Shown: one piece after another, positions 29,984 through 39,524 of the stretch
How the letters are laid out: each line of letters starts with the position of its first letter
Numbering within the stretch: the first letter of the stretch is position 1
NCBI GenBank assembly: GCA_027575765.1
Contig: JANBPT010000018.1
Location: 61,926-125,925 of the forward strand
Source of the DNA: Tieghemiomyces parasiticus
Taxonomy: Eukaryota > Kickxellomycota > Dimargaritomycetes > Dimargaritales > Dimargaritaceae
Length of the DNA: 64,000 bases
Direction: 5' to 3'
Translations under genes and position numbers: made by a program
The notes under the pieces: model-generated
What the model saw: only the letters and a program-made list of their open reading frames with translations
The model's database searches: none
Told to the model about the DNA's origin: nothing

Positions 29984-31771
29984 TCACGGCCGTAGTAACA
30001 GCTTGCCCATCGTACACCGGGACTCGAGGTCGCGGTGAGCCTGCGGGGTGGCGGCCAGGGGGTAAATACGATGGATAATCGGACGGATTTGCCCGCGCTG
30101 CACCATATCGAATAGACGGTCGGCCAGTTTCTCAAACTCGGCACGAGTCTGGATGTAATTGAAAAGTGAGGGCTTAATCAGGCGAATGTTGTTGACGCTA
30201 AGGCAGGCAATATCGACCGGAGGTACTTTGCCGGAACTGCAACCGAATATCACCACCTGGCCACTGCGACGGCTCAGCTGGAGGCTGGTGTGGAACGTGG
30301 CCTGACCGACCGAGTCGTACACCACGTCCACCCCACGGCCCAGGGTCAGCCGCTGCACCTCCGCAACCAGACTGGGATGATCATAGGTGAGCACGTGGTC
30401 GGCGCCCAGTTGCTGCTGCACAAGATGGGCCTTCTCAGGACTAGACGTCACGGCGATAACGCGGGCACCAAACTGTTTGCAGATCTGCACCAGTAGGGAC
30501 CCTGTGCCACCCGCCGCGGCGTGAATGAGCACCCAGTCCCCAACACGGACCTGGTAGGCCTGCGTTACCAGAGACAGGGCCAGTACACCCTGTAGGAGTA
30601 CAGCTGCGCCTGTCTCGGTGGACACGTCCGGTGGTAACTTGTACATGGCCTTGGGGCACATCACTGCATATTCGGCATAGGTGCCGCCGCTAAGATAGGC
30701 CACCCGGTCACCGACCGCAATAGGGTCGGCCAGGCAAGCGTTGGCCTGGGGCCCCACCGCAATTACAACACCGGCTGCCTCGCGGCCCAAGATGGTCTTG
30801 CCGCCGGCCGCGAGCCGACCCTGGCGCTGGTTCACGTCGAGTAGACTGACGCCGATAAAGTCATTGCGCACCAGAATGCCGCCCCGCGGGAGACGCGGGA
30901 CGGGTAGCCGGACGTGACGTAGCACCTCGAGACCGCCACATGTCTCAATGTAGATGGCTCGCATCGTATCCTGAGTGGCAGGTGTAGTGCGGTCGGTTGT
31001 CGAGGGACAGACCATACGGCCGCTATTACCCCCCTCGGGTACGGCCGTCGACGGGCAGTTACGGCTCTGCTTACACTGGTAAAACTTGGACAAGGCACGC
31101 AACGGGTTACGGGACGGAGACGACGCAATCGAGGGCGAGCGTGACTCGCCGTCGGTGGCGGTGCCGGTCGGCGAGGGCAGGAGCGGGGCAGGTAGGATTT
31201 TTGGGACGGGTGCAGGGGGTCGAGGGAGAATTTCGGCGTAGGGCGAGTTCTTAGTCGAAAAGTAGGACCCCAGTTTGCGGACGGCGTCCAAACCGCCGCG
31301 AGCACACCGAGAGGAGGAAAGGGAAGAAGCAGGGGTGGGTTTGCCTGGCGATTCTGCCAAAACTGTAGAGCTCACGGACTCGCTGGTACTCTGAGTGGCA
31401 GCGGCACAGAGATGGGCCAAGCCGCTGGTGATTTTATCGGTATCAGAAGGGGTAGGAGTCGGAGTGGGCCAGGCCTCGCCTGAGGCGGTGGCTGTGCTAT
31501 CAGAAGTGGGAGCCAGTGATAAACGGGGGCCATCAGTGGCAGCGTCCTCGCACGACGTGTTGAGAATATGGCTCAGGGACAGTGAAGCACAATTCATGGC
31601 CCCAGCCGAGGGTGACCGTGGGCCGGAAGACAAGGCCGGGGCCGAGTAAGGTTCTGTACTTTCGACGGGAGACAGGGTCATGGAGCCGTGGTAACGAGGG
31701 ACAGCATCGCTGGATAGGCCCCGGGGGGACAGGTGGTCGACCGGAGCCGGGGACGACTGGGAGGAAAACAT
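29984..31771 (-). CDS. Zta1-like NADPH:quinone reductase (zeta-crystallin family) with long N-terminal extension
   Basis: The C-terminal 326 residues (from MRAIYIETCGG, ATG at 30964) form a complete MDR-superfamily quinone reductase, close to yeast Zta1: GREAAGVVIAVG, GDRVAYLSGGTYAEYAV, AAAGGTGSLLVQICKQFGA (nucleotide-binding Rossmann loop), GVDVVYDSVG, and the end SRCTMGKLLL. These enzymes reduce quinones with NADPH and protect against oxidative stress. No zinc-ligand Cys pattern is seen, as expected for this branch. The frame is open upstream to ATG 31771, which would add 269 residues rich in Ser, Pro and Thr (for example SLSLSHILN, SSLSSSRCARGG). If translated, the protein is 595 residues. 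The extension has no recognised domain and no clear mitochondrial presequence. Both starts are possible; the catalytic part is certain. Confidence 0.9.
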   Translation of the reverse strand: MFSSQSSPAPVDHLSPRGLSSDAVPRYHGSMTLSPVESTEPYSAPALSSGPRSPSAGAMNCASLSLSHILNTSCEDAATDGPRLSLAPTSDSTATASGEAWPTPTPTPSDTDKITSGLAHLCAAATQSTSESVSSTVLAESPGKPTPASSLSSSRCARGGLDAVRKLGSYFSTKNSPYAEILPRPPAPVPKILPAPLLPSPTGTATDGESRSPSIASSPSRNPLRALSKFYQCKQSRNCPSTAVPEGGNSGRMVCPSTTDRTTPATQDTMRAIYIETCGGLEVLRHVRLPVPRLPRGGILVRNDFIGVSLLDVNQRQGRLAAGGKTILGREAAGVVIAVGPQANACLADPIAVGDRVAYLSGGTYAEYAVMCPKAMYKLPPDVSTETGAAVLLQGVLALSLVTQAYQVRVGDWVLIHAAAGGTGSLLVQICKQFGARVIAVTSSPEKAHLVQQQLGADHVLTYDHPSLVAEVQRLTLGRGVDVVYDSVGQATFHTSLQLSRRSGQVVIFGCSSGKVPPVDIACLSVNNIRLIKPSLFNYIQTRAEFEKLADRLFDMVQRGQIRPIIHRIYPLAATPQAHRDLESRCTMGKLLLRP

Positions 31772-34405
31772 GTCCCAGTGAAGTGAAAGCGCGGCCGCGG
31801 AAGGGGCTGCGGGGGTGGTAAAGCGAGCTGGTGTCCTGTGCGGAATAAAAATATGCAAGATGGCTGAGCTATGTATGACGGGATAGGCGGTAAGCAAAAT
31901 AATGGCACGGAAATGTACGAAGGTGAGATCAGGTAAGTCGGGACCACTACTAGGAACAAGAGGGTGTGATGATGTCAGAGCAAAAGGCTGGGCAGTAGCT
32001 ACAGTAGAGAGCCGGCGCTAGTTGGAAGGTCGTCCACCAGCAGCGAGTTGAAAATTCAGAGATAAGGAGGGAATGCCAGAGCCGAAGAAACTGCGTTGAG
32101 GCTCAAAGGACAGCTTAGGTCTTGGCACGAAAGAAAAAAATACTTAGTAAAGTAATGTCGGGGAAGGGGTTGTCAGCAGAAGAGTAGAGCAACAAGGCCC
32201 AACGTGGAAAATAACAGGCTTGCGGGGCAGGGGAAGGATGTAATGGGGAAAGAGGTGGAGTCCAGGGAATGAAACAGTATTAATAATACTAAAGGGTAGG
32301 CTAGTATGGCGCGTATGAAGGCTGCGGAATGCCGAACAAGGAATGCGTATGCTAGGAGGGGAGGTGGAGCGGCAACTGCCTGTGCCAATTGGAGGAGGGG
32401 AGAGTTGGGGAAGAGGCGATAGAAATGAACAAGTGGGAGGTGTTGAAGATACGAAACGTACAAGAGTGAAGGGGATTAGACCAGCAGGCCTGGGCGTGAC
32501 TTTTAGGTAGTAGAAGCCTCGAGCGCGATTCGAAGGTGTAGAGGATAAAGGGTCGTTGAGCGCGTTACCAGCACCATGCTTTTATGTAGAACAAACGGGG
32601 ATGAGCCCGGCGGCATACGGGCCAATGCGGCGGGTTCAGGGGAGCGTAAGGATTACAAAGCACACCACGGCCGGTGGTTGGTCAGGCGGCGGGGCCAGGT
32701 GGGGAGGTCGAATTGGACTGGTCTGCAACGGCGGGAGAAGATGGGAGAGAAGTAGTGAGCACGCCACCAACTACAGCGGCTCCGGTGGATAGCCAGCGAC
32801 CGCCAAGCGTCAACGGGCATAAGCATAACAGTCGCGAAGGCTGGGCGAGTAGCGTGGAGAAGGGGATGTGTAATACGCCCAAGTATACATAAGGCACCGA
32901 GGGGCTGGCTTATTGATCTTTAGGCAGCAGCTATACATTCCTAAGCGCTAAAACCGGGAGAGGTAGGCGTGACGGCGGGAGAGCGGCTGTAGAGCGAACG
33001 TTGGCGGGTAGAGGGTGGGACGGGGCCGCCCTAATCCAGCGTCGCGCGCAGCCACCCTTTGTGCAACCTGCTGCTGGCGAGGCCACGTAGACGGCGGTGG
33101 GCGAGCCCCTAGAAAATTAATCGAAGAGGAGGGGAGAAGAATGAGACGTGGTGGGGCGGGGTTTTGGTCAAACCAAACACTTTCCCAAAATGGCAATTCC
33201 GTGGGTGAAATGCTTTCCAGCCGATCGCGAAGGGGAGGAGCTACCGCCCAAGGGCCTAGAGAGTTGCCGCGGGGCCCCCAGGGCACTCGCATGCATCGGC
33301 GGTCACGGCGACAGGCAGGGCCGGTCGGTCTATTGAAGGAACAGCGGAGTGGCAGTCTGCGGCGCAGGCATATTTCAGACGCTAAAGGATGCGTTAGCGT
33401 CGCCTGACTTGCAAGGAGATAAGTTTGCCGAGTGCAAGTGGGAATCTTGACATGAGGCACGGTGGGTATTGTCGGTGCGATTCTACTACTAAACTGCGTA
33501 TTTATCAAGTTCAAAGTTAGGGAAGACAGGTGCCCATTCGTCCGGCAAGCAACTTACTTGCAGTTCCCTCGGAGGGAGGCTGCCTGCGAAGTTGTCCCGA
33601 CGAATAATAATTACTGGGAAGCCATTGGCCCGGATGGCAGGTAGACAGGGAGAGGTGAGGTCGGCCAATCGGTGTAATATCGCTGACTAATCCAGCGCTT
33701 GGAAGCGACGGGTGGAAATCACTAAGCAGGAATTGACACACCATCTCCTCCTCCCCTACGCGCCTTTTCTACCGCCAGTGAGAGGTGGGAAACCTCGGTG
33801 GGATCGGGGGATTCATTCCATACCAAGAACAACAATTGTCAGCACGTTCTTGGTCTCCGTACCCCGCATGCGGGACCATATTGTCTCTCTGATGATCTAA
33901 CGGGATGGGCACCAAACTTGGGCTAGGGTCGGAGCCGATATGGCCTAAAAAGGCAAGGTTGGTTCTACCAGGGTGCATTTAATAGCCTGCATTTAGCAAG
34001 GCACTGGACAAGCTGGTGGCGGAACTGTCAACACAGACATGCCAGACCATGTTACAAGGAAGAGGCATCGGGCCTGACTAATGGAGGGTGGCCCTGAGCC
34101 ACCCCGAAGGCTGCTCCAATGCGGGGCTCGGTTAAGACTTGACGCACAGTCGAGATGCGGTGTGCTTGCTAGACCCAGTAAGTGTTAACAGCCTCCCTAA
34201 CAGGGCATCCCGCCCACCCCGAGCTCTACTTCAGTGATTGCTCTGAAGTCGTCGTCATTGACAAAGAGACTGGCGCAATGCGATCGCTTACTAACGGACC
34301 CTTTTCTCCTCGCAGGCGGCCCTAGGAAGGTACGACATGCTAAAACTCCTGAGGAGACCCGCTTATGATAGAGCAGGGCAACTCTAGATCCCCAAAAAAT
34401 CACCG
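31772..34405. other. 2.6-kb intergenic region upstream of the quinone reductase
   Basis: On the coding strand of the leftward quinone reductase the first roughly 700 bp are pyrimidine-rich, as upstream of the kinase at 17634. The rest is of mixed composition. Short frames here show low-complexity composition only. No RNA gene or LTR copy was found. Confidence 0.45.
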
Positions 34406-34902
34406 TGTGGTGCCCTAAACCACTGATCCAATCAGTGTTGGTATCTCGGTGCTTTTCTTTACCTATCTTGCTGATTCGTTTTATATGTTACTCTTTTCCA
34501 GAGCATCCCCCCTTCCTGATCCTTTGGATAGCATCCTCTTTTTGACAGACACTGCCGCCTGTATTCTATTGGGGCTTTACTTCCATCAGCCTTCTTCCAC
34601 ATAGTTGATGCGGTAGCTTGGTAACTGCCTTCATATTCGCCTGGGCGCTAGCCCCGCCTTATACTATCGTTATTGGGGAGGGATTTCCTTCTAACCCTAG
34701 CCATAGCTGCTACGAAAGATTTCAGCCATTCTTCGATAAAAACGACCTTCCGGGGTCGCTACTCCGTAAACGATAGCTTAAATCACCCACACGCAACCGT
34801 TTACATCATCCCGCAACTGATTCATAACTCCTTTCGTTGATTAGTCTTGAGTACGTTTGGCTATTGGCCTTAGTTTCCTTTAGGTCAGTTTTCCCAACGA
34901 CA
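34406..34902 (+). mobile_element. Solo-LTR-like repeat, copy 2
   Basis: TGTGGTGCCC to ACGACA, 497 bp, matching copy 3 closely in the middle (for example TCCTTTGGATA, TTTGACAGACAC/TCTGCCGCC, GGGCTTTACTTCCATC, CTGCCTTCATATTCGCC, CTGGGCGCTAGCCCC). The TATA box of the other copies has become GATAAAAACG, so the promoter is probably weakened. GGTCGCTACTCCGTAAACGATAGC follows, as in copy 1. Flanks CACCG and GTACT are not a target-site duplication. No internal retrotransposon region adjoins it. Confidence 0.8.
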
Positions 34903-36012
34903 GTACTCTTGCAGTGGTACATGTTTAGCAGGCCGTATCCAGCATGGCTTCGAATGAAGCCATAGTGACCGTAATGGCCAATTTCTACGCTACTAGAGGA
35001 CTGCAGCCTGGAGTCGGCATATAATGGACCGAGTGCCAAAGGCGCACTGGTACCACTATTGGCACCAGGTTCACGTTGAAATAGGGTGAATCCCTGCATT
35101 AGTCCCGGTGGACCACGGGCTTCATGGATTACAAAGCGCGCCGTTTGTCACCATTCTTTATTCTTCTCAGATGATATATCGTACACCCCATTTCACAATC
35201 TCGTAGTCGGCCACGGGTATGACATAATATCCCTTTGTCATCATCTCACAGATATAAATTATATGAGCTTAAAGGCAAGGTATACTGTTCACCGCGCAAT
35301 CTACGCGGCGAGAGGGGGGAGGAGAGAGAGGAAGAAGGGAAGGCACAGCAGAAAGGGAGGAACGAGTAATAAAGAATTTTGGCTGTTGGCTGATCTCAAT
35401 GTCTTTGTGACCCCTATGCGCATATGTGAAGTGGGAAAGGAGCTGTGGACCTGTCGGAGTTGGCGTGGAGGCCAAGGATACTAGGCAGCTTTGTCAAGCT
35501 ATTCCCTTTACTCCGTGTTCTCCCCGTTATCAGACGCGGCCTCAAGCCCTTGAGCTGGTCGAAAAGGTGGTCATTCCGCCCGGTCGTCGTCTCAATAAAA
35601 GAGCATTTGGCCAACGGTGGAGTTAAACCTCGCAGCCTTTTCAGTTAGTGGTGGCGGCTGACAGCACGTTAGTTCGTAACTACAACGTATAGCTAATGCT
35701 GATCCGGTTGGTAACTTCACTATCCCTCGCTCTCCGAGGTCAATCTTTAGGAGGAGGTATCATCAAGCGTATCCCTGCTGCCTTTCTCTCGTCTCTCGGT
35801 TTGTCTGTCGTCTATCCAGCATAACTATCATACTAACGTCTTTGTCCGCGCCGTGCTTATCCGTTCCTTCACGCCATCACCGTTGGCCAGGGTCGACAGC
35901 TCATGGCCGAAATGAAAGCTGGTTCCCATTCTTTCTCCCCTCACCCTGTCCCTGCTGTCGCCCTATCCGAGATGTCAATTAAGACCAGTCTCGAACCGAA
36001 GCAGCCATCTGG
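34903..36012. other. Upstream region of the Lys-rich peptide gene
   Basis: This 1.1-kb stretch lies between LTR-like copy 2 and the TATA box of the small gene. It includes a purine-rich block (about 35308-35365) and a pyrimidine-rich segment near 35760-35830. I see no coding sequence or RNA gene. Confidence 0.4.
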
Positions 36013-36019
36013 TATAAAA
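36013..36019 (+). promoter_or_regulatory. TATA box of the Lys-rich peptide gene
   Basis: TATAAAA in GGTATAAAAGTGAC, 149 nt upstream of the ATG at 36162 and in the same orientation. It is the best TATA match near any gene in the window, followed by a pyrimidine/A-rich leader ending TTTACATCATC before the ATG. Confidence 0.5.
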
Positions 36020-36161
36020 GTGACTTTGGCCAGCCTACCATACCACACCATCGCAATATACGCCATATACTTCGTCCATTAACTCACTCGCACGACCGTG
36101 TCAGTCGGTATCATATTCATTTAATTATCCCAGAATTTTACTTCCCAAAGTTTACATCATC

Positions 36162-36527
36162 ATGCATGCTGTTCGTTCCATCCTGTTCTTCGTCGGCACC
36201 GTCGCCATCGCCACTGCTCTCTCGGCCGTCTTGGCCGCTCCGGATAGTGGCAGCACCGGTGTCCAACTAGGTCAGTCTCCTGCCACGCTTCCTTCAGCCC
36301 ATCTCCTTCACCGTCGTAGCCCGTCCAAGAAGGCCTCCAAGAAAGTCTCTAAGAAGGCCCCTAAGAAGGAAGGGAAGAAGAAGGCTAAGGACAACAAAAA
36401 GTCAGCCAAGAAGACGAAAAAGAAGGCCGAGAAGAAGGCGAAGAAGAAGTCTGCCAAGCCCGCGAAGAAAGCGGCCAAGAAGACAGAGAAGAAGAAGAAG
36501 ACCAATAAGAAGACCGCTAAGAAATAG
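36162..36527 (+). CDS. Small secreted Lys-rich (histone-H1-tail-like) peptide precursor
   Basis: A 121-residue intronless protein. Residues 1-26 (core ILFFVGTVAIATALSAVLAA) form a good signal peptide with an A-x-A-like end before PDSG. A short Ser/Gly/Thr spacer ends in LLHRR at 48-52, a dibasic Kex2-type processing site. The remaining 69 residues contain 37 Lys in KKA/KKxxKK spacing with Ala, Ser and Thr, few acids and no Cys or aromatic residue. That composition resembles histone H1 C-terminal tails and cationic nucleic-acid or membrane-binding peptides, but the leader sends it to the secretory route. I recognise no named family. It could be an antimicrobial, wall-binding or DNA-binding secreted peptide. 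It has its own TATA box, and a GTAAGT donor-like site lies 4 nt after the stop. It sits between two inverted LTR-like repeats. Confidence 0.8.
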   Translation: MHAVRSILFFVGTVAIATALSAVLAAPDSGSTGVQLGQSPATLPSAHLLHRRSPSKKASKKVSKKAPKKEGKKKAKDNKKSAKKTKKKAEKKAKKKSAKPAKKAAKKTEKKKKTNKKTAKK

Positions 36528-37253
36528 AGGTAAGTGTTACCAAAAGGCTACTCTTCTTCACCGAGTACCATAGTGTGTATGGGGAAAGAGAGTAAATTAT
36601 GTAACACCTCCATGGTTGTGAATTCCTACCGCGTCAACACGTTTGGATTCAGCATTAGAGCATTCAATATGCGTGAGGGCAAGGGTGGTCGGGTGCAGTG
36701 GGATGATATGGCTTGCTTTGCTTTCAGGTCGCGATTCTTGTAGGTTCCTGGCTTAAATGACTCACCGCACTATCCAGCAGCTAGGAGTACAGTTCCCCCC
36801 TTTCTCTTCCCCTCACCCCCCTCTCTCTCCCTGATTACTTACTAACGATTGATTCCCAACATGATGTCTGCCAATTACCCTTGTTTTGTCATCATCTTGT
36901 CAGGCGAGGTTGTCAGTGCCGACTAGTTTGATCTCTGACGATTCGCCTTGAGCACGTCTCGCCCGTTCGCCCGCTTCGTTCACACATATACACCCCTTTG
37001 CATTGCATTGCATTTTCCGTGCTTCCGACTGCACGTTGAAACTTGGTATCGCACTTCATTTACCCAATGTCTATTACCGCTGCCCAATGGCTACATTGGC
37101 GGGAACCAGCCTTTTTCTACATTGTATATATTAGATATTCGGTATTGCTTGACATGTGCCATCGCTCGCGCCTTAACATAAAGACAGTTACACATTGGTA
37201 TCAGGATGAATGAGTTTTCCTCCGGTCATTGCGCATTAATCACCCCCGCCGGC
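36528..37253. other. 3' flank of the Lys-rich gene
   Basis: This 726-bp stretch starts with AGG then GTAAGT (36531-36536), a good splice donor directly after the stop, so a 3' UTR intron is possible. Pyrimidine-rich tracts occur near 36795-36830. No further gene is seen before LTR-like copy 4. Confidence 0.4.
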
Positions 37254-37736
37254 TGACATAGGTAAAAAAAATAGCTAAAGGAGACTAAAGGCTAATAACC
37301 GGAGAAATACAAACTAAAGAGCTGAAAGGTCTTACTAAATGGAACGTGTTAAACGGGAGGGGGTTTGATAATTGTGTGATAGATGTCGTTCATTAAGCAG
37401 CAGCCTCGGACAGTCTTTTATACTGGGAGGGCGTCCCACATCCTTCGTAACTGGCTATCGCTTGGGATAGGTGGGAACCCAAGGACGACAGTACGAGGCG
37501 GGGCTAGCGCCTAGGAAAAGAAAAGGAAGGCAGCTGTTAGGTTGCCGAATCAATGAAGAAAGATAGGCCCTAAAAGGATAAACACCGAGGCGCCCCTTGA
37601 GAAGGGGCAATGTCCAGCTGATCGGAAAGGTTGGCGTCGCCAGAAGAAGATAATCGGTATATCGAATAGGGGAAGACAGGTAGGAAAAGGGGTGTAGGTG
37701 CCATAGTTGATCGGATCGGTAGTTTTGGGCATGGCA
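37254..37736 (-). mobile_element. Solo-LTR-like repeat, copy 4 (inverted, degenerate)
   Basis: This is the reverse complement of the same repeat family. On the + strand it begins TGACATAGG (family edge TGTCGTAGG) and ends near GGGCATGGCA (family GGGCACCACA). Matching blocks are AGGCTAATAACC, ACTAAAG, CTTTTATACTGGGAGGG (TATA region reversed), GGCGGGGCTAGCGCC and GGAAAGGTTGGCGTCGCC. It is the most diverged copy, so its edges are accurate to a few bases only. Its orientation is opposite to the other three. Confidence 0.65.
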
Positions 37737-38269
37737 CTGACCATCGTGCTTCTCTTTCGGAATTGCGGTGAGTAGGGTTGATTATGTTGCACGAGGTTAG
37801 AGATTATCAATTATTTTTTTTTATATATAGATACACGGCTGACGTTGGATTAGGTCAGTGCCCGTCCTTTTTAATATTCATAGAGAGGCGCAGGACACGG
37901 GTCGGTGAGCAGTTTGGGAAATAATAATAATATGTGTACAGGGCTCAAACGGGGATCCGAAAAGTAGAGAAGCCTCAGTGATTGAGAAGCAGAAATATAA
38001 TCGTGCAGGGGTGTGTGAAATAAATATCGCAGTCAGGCTAGTGAAGAGGACAACTGTGGTGGCCCAAATAGCCACGGGAGAAGCAACAAGACCAGTTGGC
38101 CTAGTTACCTCGAAGAAACATAGTGCCGAGCTATCCGCATTAGCTAATCTTAACTTTCGGCAGGGCGTACAGGTAAGGAGGAAAGAAAGGAGAGGGTGAA
38201 GTGCGCCCGAGTACAAGCTAACAAATTATAGATAACCAAAGCAGTCGTCGGAACGGGGTGGCCGACAGT
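37737..38269. other. 3' flank of the bHLH gene
   Basis: This 533-bp AT-leaning stretch with a T-rich block (37812-37830) lies downstream of the leftward bHLH gene. It probably contains its 3' UTR and poly(A) region. No other feature is seen. Confidence 0.4.
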
Positions 38270-39418
38270 TTAGTGTAGATAGGAAGGCCGGTTGCTATCC
38301 GGCCGGCCCAGGCCGTTCAGGTTAGGCAGTGAGCCCGAATGGAATGGTGGGGCAGCAACGAAGTTAGGACTGACAAGGTGGGTATTGTTGAGCGGTAGGG
38401 CCAAACCAGTCGGCATGATGCCCGAAGAGGGTACCGGGACCGTACCCCCCCAGTGCTGGTTAACGGCCGAGGGAAGCGGAGTAGGCTGCTGGTGGAGAGG
38501 AATTGGCCGCTGGGGGTGCGAGTGAGCCAACGCAAATTCCAGGGTAGGGGGTACCATGGCCTGGGTGGTAGCCAACCCCAGGTTGAACCCGAGACGACCG
38601 AACCCGAGTGGCGAGTGAGGGGACAGTGGACTTGAGGTAGGGATACCCAAAATGTTGTTAAGGAATACATTGGGGTCGAGGGTGAGGCTGGGTGGACCGC
38701 TGCCCACCATGGGAACGGCGGCCGCGGTCGCGGCCTCGGGTGAAGCGTGACTGCCTAGAGATGACACCATGGCTCCCACAGTGGCGGGGCAGCCATAGTC
38801 TACGGGCGGGCTGACCGTGAGTAACGAAACCGAGGCCGTGGTTGACTGAGGCCGACTGGAGTGTTCCTCCCCGTCGGATTCTGAGTAATGCGGAGGACTG
38901 AGGGTGACCGGAGCCACGCCAGTCGGCGTGACGTGGTGCGACGCGTCACTTGGTATGTTGTCCAGGTTCATCGCGGTGTCTAACTCCGGAATGATTTGGA
39001 GCGGGCTCAGCGGCCGGAGACCCAGTTGGTTACGGTACTCATTAGCCTGGCGGTGAAGGTCCTGACCGTCAAGTTGGAGCCGCCGGATGGCGGTCTCCTG
39101 CAGCTGGAGCCGGTGTTTTAACTGGCGCATGTATTTGGCCGCCGCCTGGACTGTCTGGGACTTGGATGGCTTTCGTACGCCGTGTAGCTTCGGGATCTCG
39201 CGGGATAACAGGTCAAAGTCACCGTTTAATAGCTCGCGGCGCGTACGCTCAGTGCGGTTGTGGTTGGCCCTCCGGTCGGCCGAGCTGGACCGGTGTTTCT
39301 TGGTCGGCGTCTGGACGGACGCACCGTCGAGAGTGTAGCTCTGTATGGTATCGAATTCGCTGAGGAACGGTTCAGATGAATAGAGGGCGCTGGCACTACT
39401 GAGAGGTGAGCTGCTCAT
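38270..39418 (-). CDS. bHLH-leucine-zipper-like transcription factor
   Basis: A 382-residue intronless protein from ATG 39418. The bHLH domain lies at about 49-102: basic region RRANHNRTERTRRELLNG with His, Glu and Arg at the positions that select class B E-boxes (CACGTG), helix 1, a loop containing HGVRKPSKS, and helix 2 QTVQAAAKYMRQL. The VRKPSKS loop is typical of fungal bHLH regulators. Helix 2 continues into a Leu-rich coiled segment (about 100-133, RLQLQETAIRRLQLDGQDL), suggesting bHLH-zipper dimerisation. The rest is Ser/Thr/Pro-rich and low complexity, as in activation regions. It acts in the nucleus as a DNA-binding dimer; the target genes cannot be deduced. A TATA-like block lies about 93 nt upstream. 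Confidence 0.92.
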   Translation of the reverse strand: MSSSPLSSASALYSSEPFLSEFDTIQSYTLDGASVQTPTKKHRSSSADRRANHNRTERTRRELLNGDFDLLSREIPKLHGVRKPSKSQTVQAAAKYMRQLKHRLQLQETAIRRLQLDGQDLHRQANEYRNQLGLRPLSPLQIIPELDTAMNLDNIPSDASHHVTPTGVAPVTLSPPHYSESDGEEHSSRPQSTTASVSLLTVSPPVDYGCPATVGAMVSSLGSHASPEAATAAAVPMVGSGPPSLTLDPNVFLNNILGIPTSSPLSPHSPLGFGRLGFNLGLATTQAMVPPTLEFALAHSHPQRPIPLHQQPTPLPSAVNQHWGGTVPVPSSGIMPTGLALPLNNTHLVSPNFVAAPPFHSGSLPNLNGLGRPDSNRPSYLH

Positions 39419-39510
39419 GGTGGGCGATTGGTTGGATGAGGTTGTAGTCGGTAGCTTGGGGATATTTTCTTGGAGTTGCTAATTTAAGTGCAGTACGGGT
39501 CAGGTATAAG

Positions 39511-39524
39511 TATAAATATATAAA
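39511..39524 (-). promoter_or_regulatory. TATA-like block of the bHLH gene
   Basis: The reverse strand reads TTTATATATTTATA, ending 93 nt upstream of the bHLH ATG. It is an isolated AT-rich block in otherwise mixed DNA, in a sensible position for a core promoter. Confidence 0.4.
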
